A stretch of 64,000 nt of DNA from Solirubrobacter sp035555675. GTDB taxonomy: Bacteria; Actinomycetota; Thermoleophilia; Solirubrobacterales; Solirubrobacteraceae. The notes beneath the pieces were generated by a model. The model had not been told where the DNA came from, made no database searches, and was given only the letters and a program-made list of their open reading frames with translations. This document shows positions 55,327 through 63,383 of the stretch, piece by piece. Numbering within the stretch: position 1 is the first letter of the stretch; each line of letters opens with the position of its first letter. The stretch lies in NCBI GenBank assembly GCA_035555675.1, contig DATMGH010000193.1:1-64000 (forward strand), written 5' to 3'. The translations under genes were made by a program, and so were the position numbers.

Positions 55327-56376
55327 TTAGCGGGCCGCGGCCAGTGACGCCTTGATCGAGTCGATGCCCGGGATGTCGACCGGGTCCGTCCCGCGCAGGA
55401 CCGCGGTGTAGATCGTCACCAGGTCGCCGAGCAGGACGAGCGAGACGAGCCGCTCGATCGCCGTCTCGCCGCGGGCCGGCACGCGCAGGACCGGCGCGGC
55501 GCCGGCGCGCGCGATGTCCGCCGTCAGCTCCGCCCGCAGCGCGTTGCGCGGGTGCGCGGCCGGATCCTCGAGCGACACGTAGGAGAAGCGGCCGAGCGGA
55601 CCGGCTGCGTCCCAGCCCACGACCTCGTTGTGGTCGGCCTCCGGCAGCGCCGAGGCGAACGCCGGCAGGCCCGCGTTCTCATTGAACTGGCACTTCCAGC
55701 GGTAGGCGACCGCGGCGGCCAGCTCGGCGCCGGCGATCACCGGCACGGTCCCGTCCAGCGCCAGCGCGATCGACTTCGCCAGGCTGTCGTCGCCCGCGTC
55801 CGGGCCCCACTCGACGGCGAGCTCGCCCGCCAGCGCGGCCGCCGCCGTGATCTCGTCCCGCACCGACGGCGCGGCGCCCGCCAGCGCGGCCGCCTCGAGC
55901 GCTCCGACGAGCGCGTAGCCGATCGCCGCCCGCGGCTGGAAGCCGCCCGGGATCGGGACGACCGGCACGCCGTCCGCGCGCGCGCGGGCCGCCAGCGGCC
56001 CGCCCGTGGTCGCGACCAGCCGCGGCGCGCCGCGCTCGACGGCGTCGTCGTAGGCCGCGAGCGTCTCCTCGGTGCTGCCCGAGTAGCTGGACGCGAACAC
56101 CAGCGTGTCCGGCCCCGCCCAGGCCGGCAGCGCGTAGCGGTCCGCGACCACCATCGGCCGCCGCAGCCGCGCGCCGAGCCCGCCGACCGCCAGCCGCGCG
56201 CCCGCGGCCGAGCCGCCCATGCCGGCGACGATCAGGCCGAGCGGAGCGTCGACCGGCCGCGCGCCGGACGAGTCCACGCGCCACAGCGCGTCCTCCAGGT
56301 GCTCGGCGAGCCCGAGCACCTCGTCGAGCTGGCCGGTCGAGTCGACCGCGGCGATCGCTTCCCGCGTGAGCGCCAT
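55327..56376 (-). CDS. Bifunctional phosphoglucose/phosphomannose isomerase
   Basis: 349-residue SIS-domain enzyme interconverting glucose-6-P or mannose-6-P with fructose-6-P. GLIVAGMGGSAAGARL and FASSYSGSTEETLAAYDDA are the first SIS motifs with the serine phosphate site, then WKCQFNENAGLPAFASALPEADHNEVVGW carries the His/Glu of the bacterial/archaeal PGI-PMI group. It is last in the operon ugd-pyrophosphorylase-isomerase and overlaps the preceding stop by one base (ATGA-type junction), so it feeds the same sugar-nucleotide route. Confidence 0.85.
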   Translation of the reverse strand: MALTREAIAAVDSTGQLDEVLGLAEHLEDALWRVDSSGARPVDAPLGLIVAGMGGSAAGARLAVGGLGARLRRPMVVADRYALPAWAGPDTLVFASSYSGSTEETLAAYDDAVERGAPRLVATTGGPLAARARADGVPVVPIPGGFQPRAAIGYALVGALEAAALAGAAPSVRDEITAAAALAGELAVEWGPDAGDDSLAKSIALALDGTVPVIAGAELAAAVAYRWKCQFNENAGLPAFASALPEADHNEVVGWDAAGPLGRFSYVSLEDPAAHPRNALRAELTADIARAGAAPVLRVPARGETAIERLVSLVLLGDLVTIYTAVLRGTDPVDIPGIDSIKASLAAAR

Positions 56377-57476
56377 CAGAACCGCAGCGTTCCGTCGCCC
56401 AGCACCACGCCCGGGAACAGCCGGGCGCCCTTGGACACCACGTTGTCGGCGCCGAGCTCGACGCCCGCGCCGATCACGCTCTGGCCCTCGATCACGCAGT
56501 GGTCGCCGATCCGCGCGTCCGCGGCGACGATGCAGTCGCGCAGCGTGCAGTGCGCGCCGATCGTGGCGCCGGCCATCACGACCGCGTCGGAGATCGTCGT
56601 CCCCGCGCCGACCGTGACGCCGCGCTCGAGCACCGCGCGGCCGCCGATCTGCGCGCCCGCGCCGATCACGCAGTCGCTCTCCACCAGCGCGGCCGGGACG
56701 ATCCGGCCGGCGCTCTCGACACCGCCCTCGACGCACACGAACGACGTCCCGAGCCGCCGGCTGACCGGCGTCTGCACGGTGCCCTCGAGGATGTCGAACG
56801 TCGCCTCCAGATAGCGCGCGGGCGTCCCGATGTCCTTCCAGTAGCCGGCGCCCACGTGGCCGAACAGCCCGTTGCCGACCAGGCGCGGGAACACGTCGCG
56901 CTCGATCGACGCCGGCTGATCCGCCACCAGCATGTCCAGCACCGAGCGCTCGAGCACGTAGGCGCCCGCGGAGATGTTGTTCGTGTCGATCTGGTCCGGC
57001 GCCGGCTTCTCCACGAACCCGAGCACTGAGCCGTCGCCGTTGAGCCGCACCAGGCCGTACGCGGATGGGTCGTCGACCGGGTACAGGGCCAGCGTCGCCA
57101 CCGCGCCGGCCCGCTCGTGGAACGCGATCTGCGCGCTCAGCTCGAGGTCGGTCAGGATGTCGCCGTTGAGCATCAGGAAGCGCTCGTCCAGCAGGTCCTC
57201 GGCGAACTTCAGCGCCCCGCCGGTGCCGAGCGGCCGCGGCTCCTCCAGGTAGCGCAGCCGCACGCCGACCGACGACCCGTCGCCGAGCACCGTCCGCACG
57301 CCCTCGGCCAGGTGCCCGCAGGACATCACGACGTCATCGACGCCGTGGCCGCGCAGCCAGTCGAGCATGAACGCGATGAACGGGCGGTCGACCAGCGGGA
57401 CGACCGGCTTCGGCGTCGTGGTCGTCAGCGGGCGCAGGCGCGTCCCCTCGCCGCCGGCGAGAATCAGCGCCTGCAT
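56376..57476 (-). CDS. NDP-sugar pyrophosphorylase (mannose-1-phosphate guanylyltransferase-like)
   Basis: 366-residue two-domain nucleotidyltransferase. N-terminal signature ALILAGGEGTRLRPLT, Asp/Lys sites in LMLNGDILTDLEL and VEKP, then GAYVLERSVLDML and YWKDIGTPARYLEATFD; the C-terminal third is a left-handed beta-helix of hexapeptide repeats (GRIVPAALVESDCVIGAGAQ, GDHCVIEGQSVIG). It makes a GDP- or dTDP-/UDP-hexose from a hexose-1-phosphate. The ATG overlaps the ugd stop by four bases and the downstream isomerase overlaps its stop, so it is the middle of a three-gene unit. Confidence 0.85.
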   Translation of the reverse strand: MQALILAGGEGTRLRPLTTTTPKPVVPLVDRPFIAFMLDWLRGHGVDDVVMSCGHLAEGVRTVLGDGSSVGVRLRYLEEPRPLGTGGALKFAEDLLDERFLMLNGDILTDLELSAQIAFHERAGAVATLALYPVDDPSAYGLVRLNGDGSVLGFVEKPAPDQIDTNNISAGAYVLERSVLDMLVADQPASIERDVFPRLVGNGLFGHVGAGYWKDIGTPARYLEATFDILEGTVQTPVSRRLGTSFVCVEGGVESAGRIVPAALVESDCVIGAGAQIGGRAVLERGVTVGAGTTISDAVVMAGATIGAHCTLRDCIVAADARIGDHCVIEGQSVIGAGVELGADNVVSKGARLFPGVVLGDGTLRF

Positions 57477-58774
57477 CAGCCGCGGCCGCCCCGCCCGACT
57501 CCCTCGTAGACGAGGCCCGCGGCGCGGACCACCGCGGGATCGAACAGGTTGCGCCCGTCGACCAGCAGGTTGCCGCGCATGGCGCCCGCGACCGTCGCCA
57601 GGTCGAGCTCCGCGAACTCCGGCCACTCGGTGACGAGCACGACCGCGTCGGCGCCCTCGATCGCCTCCAGCGCGGAGTCCATGAACGAGACGCCGCGGAT
57701 CAGCTTGCGGGCCTCTTGCTCGGCCACCGGGTCGTACGCGCGCACGCGCGCGCCCGCGGCCTGCAGGCGCGAGGAGAGCACGAGCGAGGACGCTTCGCGC
57801 ATGTCGTCGGTGTTCGGCTTGAAGGCCAGGCCGAGCAGGCCGATCTCGGCGTCCACGAGCCGCCCGAGGTGCTTCTCGAGCTTCGCGATCACGCGCCGCT
57901 TCTGCAGCTCGTTGACCTCGATCACCGAGTTCAGCAGCTGGAAGTGGTAGCCGGAGTTGCCGGCCAGCTGCTTGAGCGCGGTCACGTCCTTGGGGAAGCA
58001 GGAGCCGCCGAAGCCGATGCCCGCCTGCAGGAACTTGGGCCCGATCCGGTTGTCCAGGCCCATCCCGCGCGCGACCTCGGTCACGTCCGCGCCGGTCTCC
58101 TCGCAGACGTTCGCGATCTCGTTGATGAACGAGATCTTCGTGGCCAGGAACGCGTTGGACGCGAGCTTGACCATCTCGGCGCTCTTGATGTCGGTGCGCA
58201 CGAGCGGCGCGTCCAGCGGCGCGTACAGGTCGACCACGGCGTCGCCCGCCCAGTCGCCGTCGTCGCCGACGACCACGCGGTCCGGCTCCAGGAAGTCCTT
58301 GATCGCCGAGCCCTCCTTGAGGAACTCCGGGCAGGAGACGTAGCGGAACCCGCCCTTGCCCTGCTCGGCGAAGACGCGCTTGATGGTCTCCCCCGTGCCG
58401 ACCGGCACCGTGGACTTCATCACGAGCGCGTGGCGGTCGGACGCGGGCATCGCGTCGACGACGGCGTGCACGGCCGAGAGATCGGCGTCGCCGGAGTAGG
58501 TCGGCGGCGTCCCGACGGCGACGAACAGCAGCCGGGCGTGCTCCAGCGCGTCCGCCAGGTCGGTGGAGAAGTGCAGCCGGCCGCGGTGGCGCTCGACGAG
58601 CTCGGCGAGGCCGGGCTCCCAGATCGGGATCCGGCCTTCACGCAGCCCGGCGATCTTCTCCGCGTCGATGTCGATGCAGTAGACGTCGTTGCCCAGCTCC
58701 GCGAATCCCGCGGCGGTCACCAGGCCGACGTACCCAGTGCCGATCACGCCGATCGGCTCTCGATTCGTGCTCAT
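57476..58774 (-). CDS. ugd: UDP-glucose 6-dehydrogenase
   Basis: 432-residue enzyme oxidising UDP-glucose to UDP-glucuronate with two NAD+. Rossmann IGVIGTGYVGLVTAAGF, central ASNAFLATKISFINEIANVCE, catalytic Cys in GFGGSCFPKDVTAL, and C-terminal GLLGLAFKPNTDDMREASS. The GGSCFPKD form is that of genuine UDP-glucose dehydrogenases, unlike the HCIPVD paralogue at 11596. UDP-glucuronate made here would be the natural donor for a glucuronate-containing polymer and substrate type for the C5-epimerase-like protein. First gene of the operon. Confidence 0.95.
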   Translation of the reverse strand: MSTNREPIGVIGTGYVGLVTAAGFAELGNDVYCIDIDAEKIAGLREGRIPIWEPGLAELVERHRGRLHFSTDLADALEHARLLFVAVGTPPTYSGDADLSAVHAVVDAMPASDRHALVMKSTVPVGTGETIKRVFAEQGKGGFRYVSCPEFLKEGSAIKDFLEPDRVVVGDDGDWAGDAVVDLYAPLDAPLVRTDIKSAEMVKLASNAFLATKISFINEIANVCEETGADVTEVARGMGLDNRIGPKFLQAGIGFGGSCFPKDVTALKQLAGNSGYHFQLLNSVIEVNELQKRRVIAKLEKHLGRLVDAEIGLLGLAFKPNTDDMREASSLVLSSRLQAAGARVRAYDPVAEQEARKLIRGVSFMDSALEAIEGADAVVLVTEWPEFAELDLATVAGAMRGNLLVDGRNLFDPAVVRAAGLVYEGVGRGGRG

Positions 58775-58836
58775 GAAGGCGGATCAGGTTAGCCAAGGGG
58801 CCTACGGATCTTTCCGGGGCGGTCGATCACCGGGTC

Positions 58837-60027
58837 ATGCGCTTCCCCGCCCTCCTGGCCGTGATCGCCGTCGCCGCCATCGCTCCGGCCGTCGCGGCCG
58901 CGAAGACCGTGACCGGCTCCAACGCCGGCGAGACGCTGACCGGCACCGAGGGCCCGGACCGGATCACGGGCTACGGCGGCGCGGACACGATCTTCGGCCT
59001 GGGGGGCAACGACCGCATCACGGGCGACACCGGGCCGGACCGGATCGACGGCGGCGCGGGGGACGACTGGATCGACGGGGGCTCGGGCGACGACGTCGTG
59101 GACGGCGGCGACGGCGACGACACGATCCTCGGCGGCTTCGGCCACGACACGCTGCGCGGCGGGCCCGGCAACGACACGATCGACGGCGGGGCCGCGCCCG
59201 ACCGGATCGAGGGCGGCGACGGGGACGACATCCTGCGCGGCGGCTCGGGCGGCGACGACATCTTCGGCGGCGAGGGCAACGACACGATCTACTCCGACAC
59301 CGGGCCGGACAACATCGACGCCGGTCCCGGCGACGACGTCGTCTACATCAACTTCGGCAGCGCGCCCGGGCGCGTCGACTGTGGCGAGGGCAACGACACC
59401 CTGTACGTCAACCCGCGCGGCGAGTCCGGCGCCGTCTCCCAGAATCAGGCGCTGCGGGAGGGACGGATCGTCAACTGCGAGCAGGTGATCGCGCAGCCCG
59501 CGCCGGTCGACCCGGCCAAGGGCCTCAGCGCGTCCGTCGGCGCGCACGGCGGCCGGCGCGTGGGCACCGACCGCAACGACAACCTGCGCGGCCAGCACGG
59601 CTCCGACACGATCCTGGGCGGCGCGGGCGACGACGTCATCTGGGGCGACCAGCTGCACGACTCCGGTGGCGCCGCGGCCCGGCGTCAGGTCGACCACCTC
59701 GACGGCGGGCCGGGCAACGACACGATCTACGGCGGCCGGGGCTCGAACACGATCCTCGGGGGCGACGGCGACGACTACCTGCAGGGCGGCGGCCTGCGCA
59801 ACCTGATCCGCGGGGGCGCGGGCGACGACACGATCAAGGTGACCTCGGGCGCGCGGACGACCGTCGACGCCGGCCCGGGCGACGACACGATCATCGCGAT
59901 CCTCAACCGCGGGCACGCGGTGATCCGCTGCGGCCCGGGCGTCGACACCGTGATCGAGTCACGCTTCGCCGGCAACCGCGCGAACGTCAAGATCGGGCGG
60001 GACTGCGAGAAGCGCAAGCGGCGCTAG
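58837..60027 (+). CDS. Exported RTX/hemolysin-type calcium-binding repeat protein
   Basis: 396-residue protein with a signal peptide (residues 1-22, cleaved near AAA). Most of the rest is nonapeptide GGxGxDxUx repeats (for example GGSGDDVVDGGDGDDTILGG, GGPGNDTIDGG, GGAGDDVIWGD) arranged in two blocks separated by a spacer at about 175-235; they fold as a Ca2+-bound beta-roll after secretion. Two Cys pairs appear in the spacer and near the end. No protease or lipase domain and no C-terminal type I secretion signal are visible, so it is probably a Sec-exported surface or matrix protein. It converges on the LCP gene. Confidence 0.85.
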   Translation: MRFPALLAVIAVAAIAPAVAAAKTVTGSNAGETLTGTEGPDRITGYGGADTIFGLGGNDRITGDTGPDRIDGGAGDDWIDGGSGDDVVDGGDGDDTILGGFGHDTLRGGPGNDTIDGGAAPDRIEGGDGDDILRGGSGGDDIFGGEGNDTIYSDTGPDNIDAGPGDDVVYINFGSAPGRVDCGEGNDTLYVNPRGESGAVSQNQALREGRIVNCEQVIAQPAPVDPAKGLSASVGAHGGRRVGTDRNDNLRGQHGSDTILGGAGDDVIWGDQLHDSGGAAARRQVDHLDGGPGNDTIYGGRGSNTILGGDGDDYLQGGGLRNLIRGGAGDDTIKVTSGARTTVDAGPGDDTIIAILNRGHAVIRCGPGVDTVIESRFAGNRANVKIGRDCEKRKRR

Positions 60028-60140
60028 CCGCCGCCCTCGCGGTCTCGCGCTGCGCCGAGCCGCTCGGCCGGGCGCGCCGAGCCGCCCGGTCGGGCGCGCC
60101 GAGCCGCCCGGTCGGCGCGCCGAGCCGCCCGGTCGGCGCG
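60028..60140. repeat. 21-22 bp tandem repeats downstream of the RTX gene
   Basis: GAGCCGCCCGGTCGG-type unit repeated at 60079, 60101 and 60122, leading straight into a 47-nt hairpin at 60141. No gene. Confidence 0.75.
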
Positions 60141-60187
60141 CCGAGTGGTCACTTTCCGGCGCCATCCGCCGGAACGCGACCGCTCGC
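60141..60187. repeat. 47-nt hairpin element, copy 5
   Basis: ACT/CGC internal loop and both inner stem arms (TTCCGGCG / CGCCGGAA) intact; outer arm begins CCGAGTGGTC. Between convergent RTX and LCP genes. Confidence 0.85.
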
Positions 60188-60194
60188 CGCGCCC

Positions 60195-60280
60195 GGCCGC
60201 GATCTCCGCGCCTCGACGTGCACGCCCGGCCGCGATCTCCGCGCGCCAGCGTGCACGCCCGGCCGCGATCTCCGCGCGCC
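60195..60280. repeat. 33-bp tandem repeats
   Basis: GGCCGCGATCTCCGCG occurs at 60195, 60228 and 60261, an exact 33-base period with minor changes in the last five bases of each unit. Confidence 0.85.
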
Positions 60281-60386
60281 GGCGTGCAGGTGCGATGCGG
60301 TTACGGCGCCGGTAAGGGAGTGGCCGGTCAAGCGCGCGGCAGGTGACCGGGCGGGCTTTGTGGCGCGTTGCCGCTCACGCGACGCG

Positions 60387-60433
60387 CCGAGTGGTCACTT
60401 TCCGGCGCTATCCGCCGGAACGCGACCGCTCGC
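60387..60433. repeat. 47-nt hairpin element, copy 6
   Basis: Same form as copy 5 with one loop base changed; lies at the end of the first 180-bp unit. Confidence 0.85.
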
Positions 60434-60566
60434 CGCGCCCGGCCGCGATCTCCGCGCGCCGGCGTGCGGGTGCGATGCGGTTACTGCGCCGGTAAGGGAG
60501 TGGCCGGTCAAGCGCGCGGCAGGTGACCGGGCGGGCCTTGTGGCGCGTTGCCGCTCACGCGACGCG

Positions 60567-60613
60567 CCGAGTGGTCACTTTCCGGCGCTCACCGCCGAAA
60601 CGCGACCGTTCGT
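60567..60613. repeat. 47-nt hairpin element, copy 7
   Basis: End of the second 180-bp unit. The right arms are partly decayed (CGCCGAAA, GACCGTTCGT). The last base is the end of the LCP stop codon. Confidence 0.8.
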
Positions 60614-62166
60614 CAGCCCGGGCTGAGGCGGCGCAGGGAGCCCGCGATCGCGATCAGGCGCGAGTTCGGGATCGACATCGTGAGCGTGTTGGTGACCCAG
60701 TAGACGCCCTTGCTCGTCCGCCACGCCACCAGCCGCAGGTGGCTGCCGTCGTAATAGAGCATGAGCTTGCGGCCGTTGACGTCGCGCGTGCGGTCCGGAT
60801 CGTCGAGGATCGGCGGGTAGCGCCACGTCATGCCCTGCACGCCGTAGTACTCGCCGTAGAACCCCGTGTAGAGCACGAGCCGGTACGCGCGGTGCAGCTT
60901 GCCGTCCCCGTCGCGGATGCTGTAGATGCGCGGCTGCGTGTCCGTGTAACGGGATCCGGTCTTGCGCAGCGCCGGGAAGTAGAACGGGAACTTGAGCTTG
61001 CCCTGGCTCTCGACGACCACCGCCATGTTCTCGCCCTCGGTCGGCGCCTGCTCGAGCCCGGAGATCGCCGACGGCTTGTTGCGCTTGCGCTTGGACTTCT
61101 TGGCCGCGGGCGACTTCTGCGGCGTGTCGCGCTCGCTGACCCGCCGCGGGTTCGAGGACCCCTTGCCGGTCATGAACTCCGAGAACGCCTTGCGCAGCCC
61201 CGACGCCTTGATGTACAGGTTGCTGTCGACCAGCGGGTTCTTGGCGCTGTAGGCCGGGAACCGCACCTCGTTGACCGGCGCGTGCTTGCCGGTGAGGAAC
61301 AGACCCGTCTTGGCCAGCCCGAGCAGGTTCGAGGTCGAGACGAACGACTTGTCGACCTCGAAGTACTTGCCGAAGATGTGCGCGAGCTCCTTGCGCTTGG
61401 ACACGTCCAGCAGCGCCCGGACCGCGTCCTGGTGGCTGATCTGGCGCAGGAAGTCCTGCTGGCGCGAGGCACGGAAGAAGTCGCTGTCGCCGTGGCGATA
61501 GCGCACGTAGTCGAGCGCGTCCTGCCCCTTGAGCTTCTGGTAGCCGGGCTGCACGTCGATCGCGGCATACGCCTCGCCCGGCCCGGCCGTCGAGTTGTCG
61601 TTGTAGTAGCGGCGGTCGACGTCCACGTAGACCCCGCCGACGTAGTTGACCGCCCGCCGGAACCCGCCGAAGTTGACGTTGATCACGTTGTTGATCGGGA
61701 AGTCCTCGCCCGCGTCGGCGAACAACCGCTTGATCGTCGCGACCGTCTTGCGCGGCCCGCCGAGCTCGTACGCGGCGTTGATCTTCGCCGGCTTGGCCCC
61801 CGGGATCTTGACCTTCAGATCGCGCGGGATCGACATCACCGCGATCCGCCGCTTCTCGGGATCGATGCGCACCAGCATGATCGTGTCCGACCGCGGCTTG
61901 ATGCCCAGCTTCTTGTCGTCGTAGCGCGCGTCGGAGCCGAGCAGCAGGAACGTCCGCGGATCGCCGGCCTCGGCCTCCGTGACCTCCGGGATGTTGAGCG
62001 GGACGCGCCCCTCTTCGCGGCCGGTGAACTCGCCGACGACGTCGTCGATCTCGAGCAGCACCGTCGAGGCGACCGCGGTCGCCGACAGCGCGATCGTCAG
62101 CAGCCCCGCGATCAGGGCGCGCAGCAGCACGCCGCGCCCGGGACGCGGGACGCCGTCCCCTCTCAC
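60613..62166 (-). CDS. LytR-CpsA-Psr (LCP) family protein
   Basis: 517-residue membrane-anchored enzyme. N-terminal helix (VLLRALIAGLLTIALSATAV), then the LCP domain from about residue 70: FLLLGSDARYDDKKLGIKPRSDTIMLVRID with the Asp/Arg pyrophosphate contacts, VMSIPRDLKVKIPG, KINAAYELGG, VGGVYVDVDRRYYND and ALDYVRYRHGDSDFFRASRQQDFL. These transfer cell-wall polymers from undecaprenyl-phosphate onto peptidoglycan. A C-terminal extension of about 200 residues has a basic linker and a beta-rich module. GTG 62166 overlaps the M20 stop by four bases (GTGA), favouring that start. A polymer-ligating role would link it to the sugar genes at 55-59 kb. Confidence 0.9.
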   Translation of the reverse strand: MRGDGVPRPGRGVLLRALIAGLLTIALSATAVASTVLLEIDDVVGEFTGREEGRVPLNIPEVTEAEAGDPRTFLLLGSDARYDDKKLGIKPRSDTIMLVRIDPEKRRIAVMSIPRDLKVKIPGAKPAKINAAYELGGPRKTVATIKRLFADAGEDFPINNVINVNFGGFRRAVNYVGGVYVDVDRRYYNDNSTAGPGEAYAAIDVQPGYQKLKGQDALDYVRYRHGDSDFFRASRQQDFLRQISHQDAVRALLDVSKRKELAHIFGKYFEVDKSFVSTSNLLGLAKTGLFLTGKHAPVNEVRFPAYSAKNPLVDSNLYIKASGLRKAFSEFMTGKGSSNPRRVSERDTPQKSPAAKKSKRKRNKPSAISGLEQAPTEGENMAVVVESQGKLKFPFYFPALRKTGSRYTDTQPRIYSIRDGDGKLHRAYRLVLYTGFYGEYYGVQGMTWRYPPILDDPDRTRDVNGRKLMLYYDGSHLRLVAWRTSKGVYWVTNTLTMSIPNSRLIAIAGSLRRLSPG

Positions 62167-63266
62167 GCCAGCCCACCCTCCACGGGCTCGGGGAAGTGCT
62201 CCGGCACGCTGCGCGCGAAGTCGACCAGCGCGCGGCGGTAGCGCCCCAGCGACGCGATCGACACCCACTCGTCCGGCCCGTGGTGCCCGCCGCCGGACGG
62301 CCCGAACTCGACCGCGGGCACGCCCGCCTTCAGGAACGCGACCGCGTCCGACGCGCCGTCGCGCCCGACGCTGACCGACTCGCCGTCGGTCAGCCGCGAC
62401 GCGGCCGCGCAGAGCGCGAGCACGTAGGGGTTGGTCGGCGACACACGCGCCGGCGGCCAGATGAACGACCGCGCCACGTGGACGTCCGGAAGCGCCCGGA
62501 TCTGCGCGAGCAGCTCGCCCGGGTCCTGCTCAGGGAGGTAGCGGATGTCGACGTCCATGGCGCACTCCTCGGGCACCTTGTTGGGCGCGTCGCCTCCGAT
62601 GATCCGCCCGAGGTTGACCGAGGGGCGGTCGAAGAGCTCCGAGGACTCAAGCGTGAACGGCATCGACTCGATTCGCCTAAAAACGTCGATCGCCTTCAAG
62701 ATCGCGTTGTCGCCGAGCCACGGCGTGGACCCGTGCGCCGACGTGCCGTAGATCATGATCCGCAGCGCCAGCACGCCCTTGGCCTGCACGCCGACGTGCA
62801 GGTTCGTGGGCTCGCCGGTGATCGCGAAGTCCCCCACGTACCCGGCCTTGACCAGCAGGTCCGACGTGCGCTGGTCGATCTCCTCGGACTCCTCGTCGGG
62901 CACGCACACGAAGCGCACGCGCACGCGATCCTGGCCGGCGAGATCGTGCAGCGCGCACATCATCGCCGCCAGCCCGCCCTTCATGTCGTAGGCGCCGCGG
63001 CCCTCGAGCCGGTCGCCGTGGATGCGCGGGTTGAACTGCTCCGGCCGCGCCGGGACGACGTCGTAGTGGCCGTGGAAGACCAGCGTCGGCGCGTCCTCGG
63101 GCCCCACCTCGGCGGTCAGCGCGAACAGCTCGCCGAACTGGTGGTCGGCGACCGCGATCTCGCGCGCTTCAAGCCACCCTTTGATGAACCCGGCCGCCGC
63201 CCGCAGGCCTTCGACGTTCGACGTGTCGTACGTGATCAGGCGCTCGGCCAGGACCCGTTCGTCCAT
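62163..63266 (-). CDS. M20-family metallopeptidase (ArgE/DapE-like)
   Basis: 367-residue di-zinc amidohydrolase. Metal-site motifs in order: PTLVFHGHYDVVP (His, Asp), GRGAYDMKGGLAAMMCAL (bridging Asp), PDEESEEI (Glu), AITGEPTNL, and the C-terminal FGPSGGGHHGPDEWV (His). The lid domain carries TSAHGSTPWLGDNAI. It hydrolyses acylated or peptide substrates such as acetylornithine or succinyl-diaminopimelate; the exact one cannot be chosen from sequence. ATG 63266 is preceded at seven bases by TACCCT, another leaderless-type start. Coupled to the LCP gene. Confidence 0.88.
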   Translation of the reverse strand: MDERVLAERLITYDTSNVEGLRAAAGFIKGWLEAREIAVADHQFGELFALTAEVGPEDAPTLVFHGHYDVVPARPEQFNPRIHGDRLEGRGAYDMKGGLAAMMCALHDLAGQDRVRVRFVCVPDEESEEIDQRTSDLLVKAGYVGDFAITGEPTNLHVGVQAKGVLALRIMIYGTSAHGSTPWLGDNAILKAIDVFRRIESMPFTLESSELFDRPSVNLGRIIGGDAPNKVPEECAMDVDIRYLPEQDPGELLAQIRALPDVHVARSFIWPPARVSPTNPYVLALCAAASRLTDGESVSVGRDGASDAVAFLKAGVPAVEFGPSGGGHHGPDEWVSIASLGRYRRALVDFARSVPEHFPEPVEGGLA

Positions 63267-63294
63267 CCGCGGGAGGGTAGCGGCGGGCCGTTGA

Positions 63295-63362
63295 GGGACC
63301 TCTCTCATGGATTGCTTGCGTTTTCTCGCGTTTGGTGCTCATGATCCGACCCGAGAGGTCCC
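63295..63362. other. Ten-base inverted repeat with 48-base spacer in a 5' leader
   Basis: GGGACCTCTC at 63295-63304 and GAGAGGTCCC at 63353-63362. It lies in the AT-richer leader of the secreted protein at 63384 and could form a long stem-loop in RNA; no riboswitch class recognised. Confidence 0.5.
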
Positions 63363-63383
63363 AACGATAGGGGGGAGTTGGCT

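Larger units (their letters stand above)
60256..60615. repeat. 180-bp tandem duplication including hairpins 6 and 7
   Basis: Two copies, 60256-60435 and 60436-60615, differing by only a few substitutions. Each ends in a 47-nt hairpin; the second hairpin is more diverged and abuts the LCP stop codon. Exact period 180. Confidence 0.85.

Noticed and set aside
60060..60620. CRISPR array
   Set aside because: Repeat units are contiguous, of 21-22, 33 and 180 bases, without unique spacers, and no cas genes are present.
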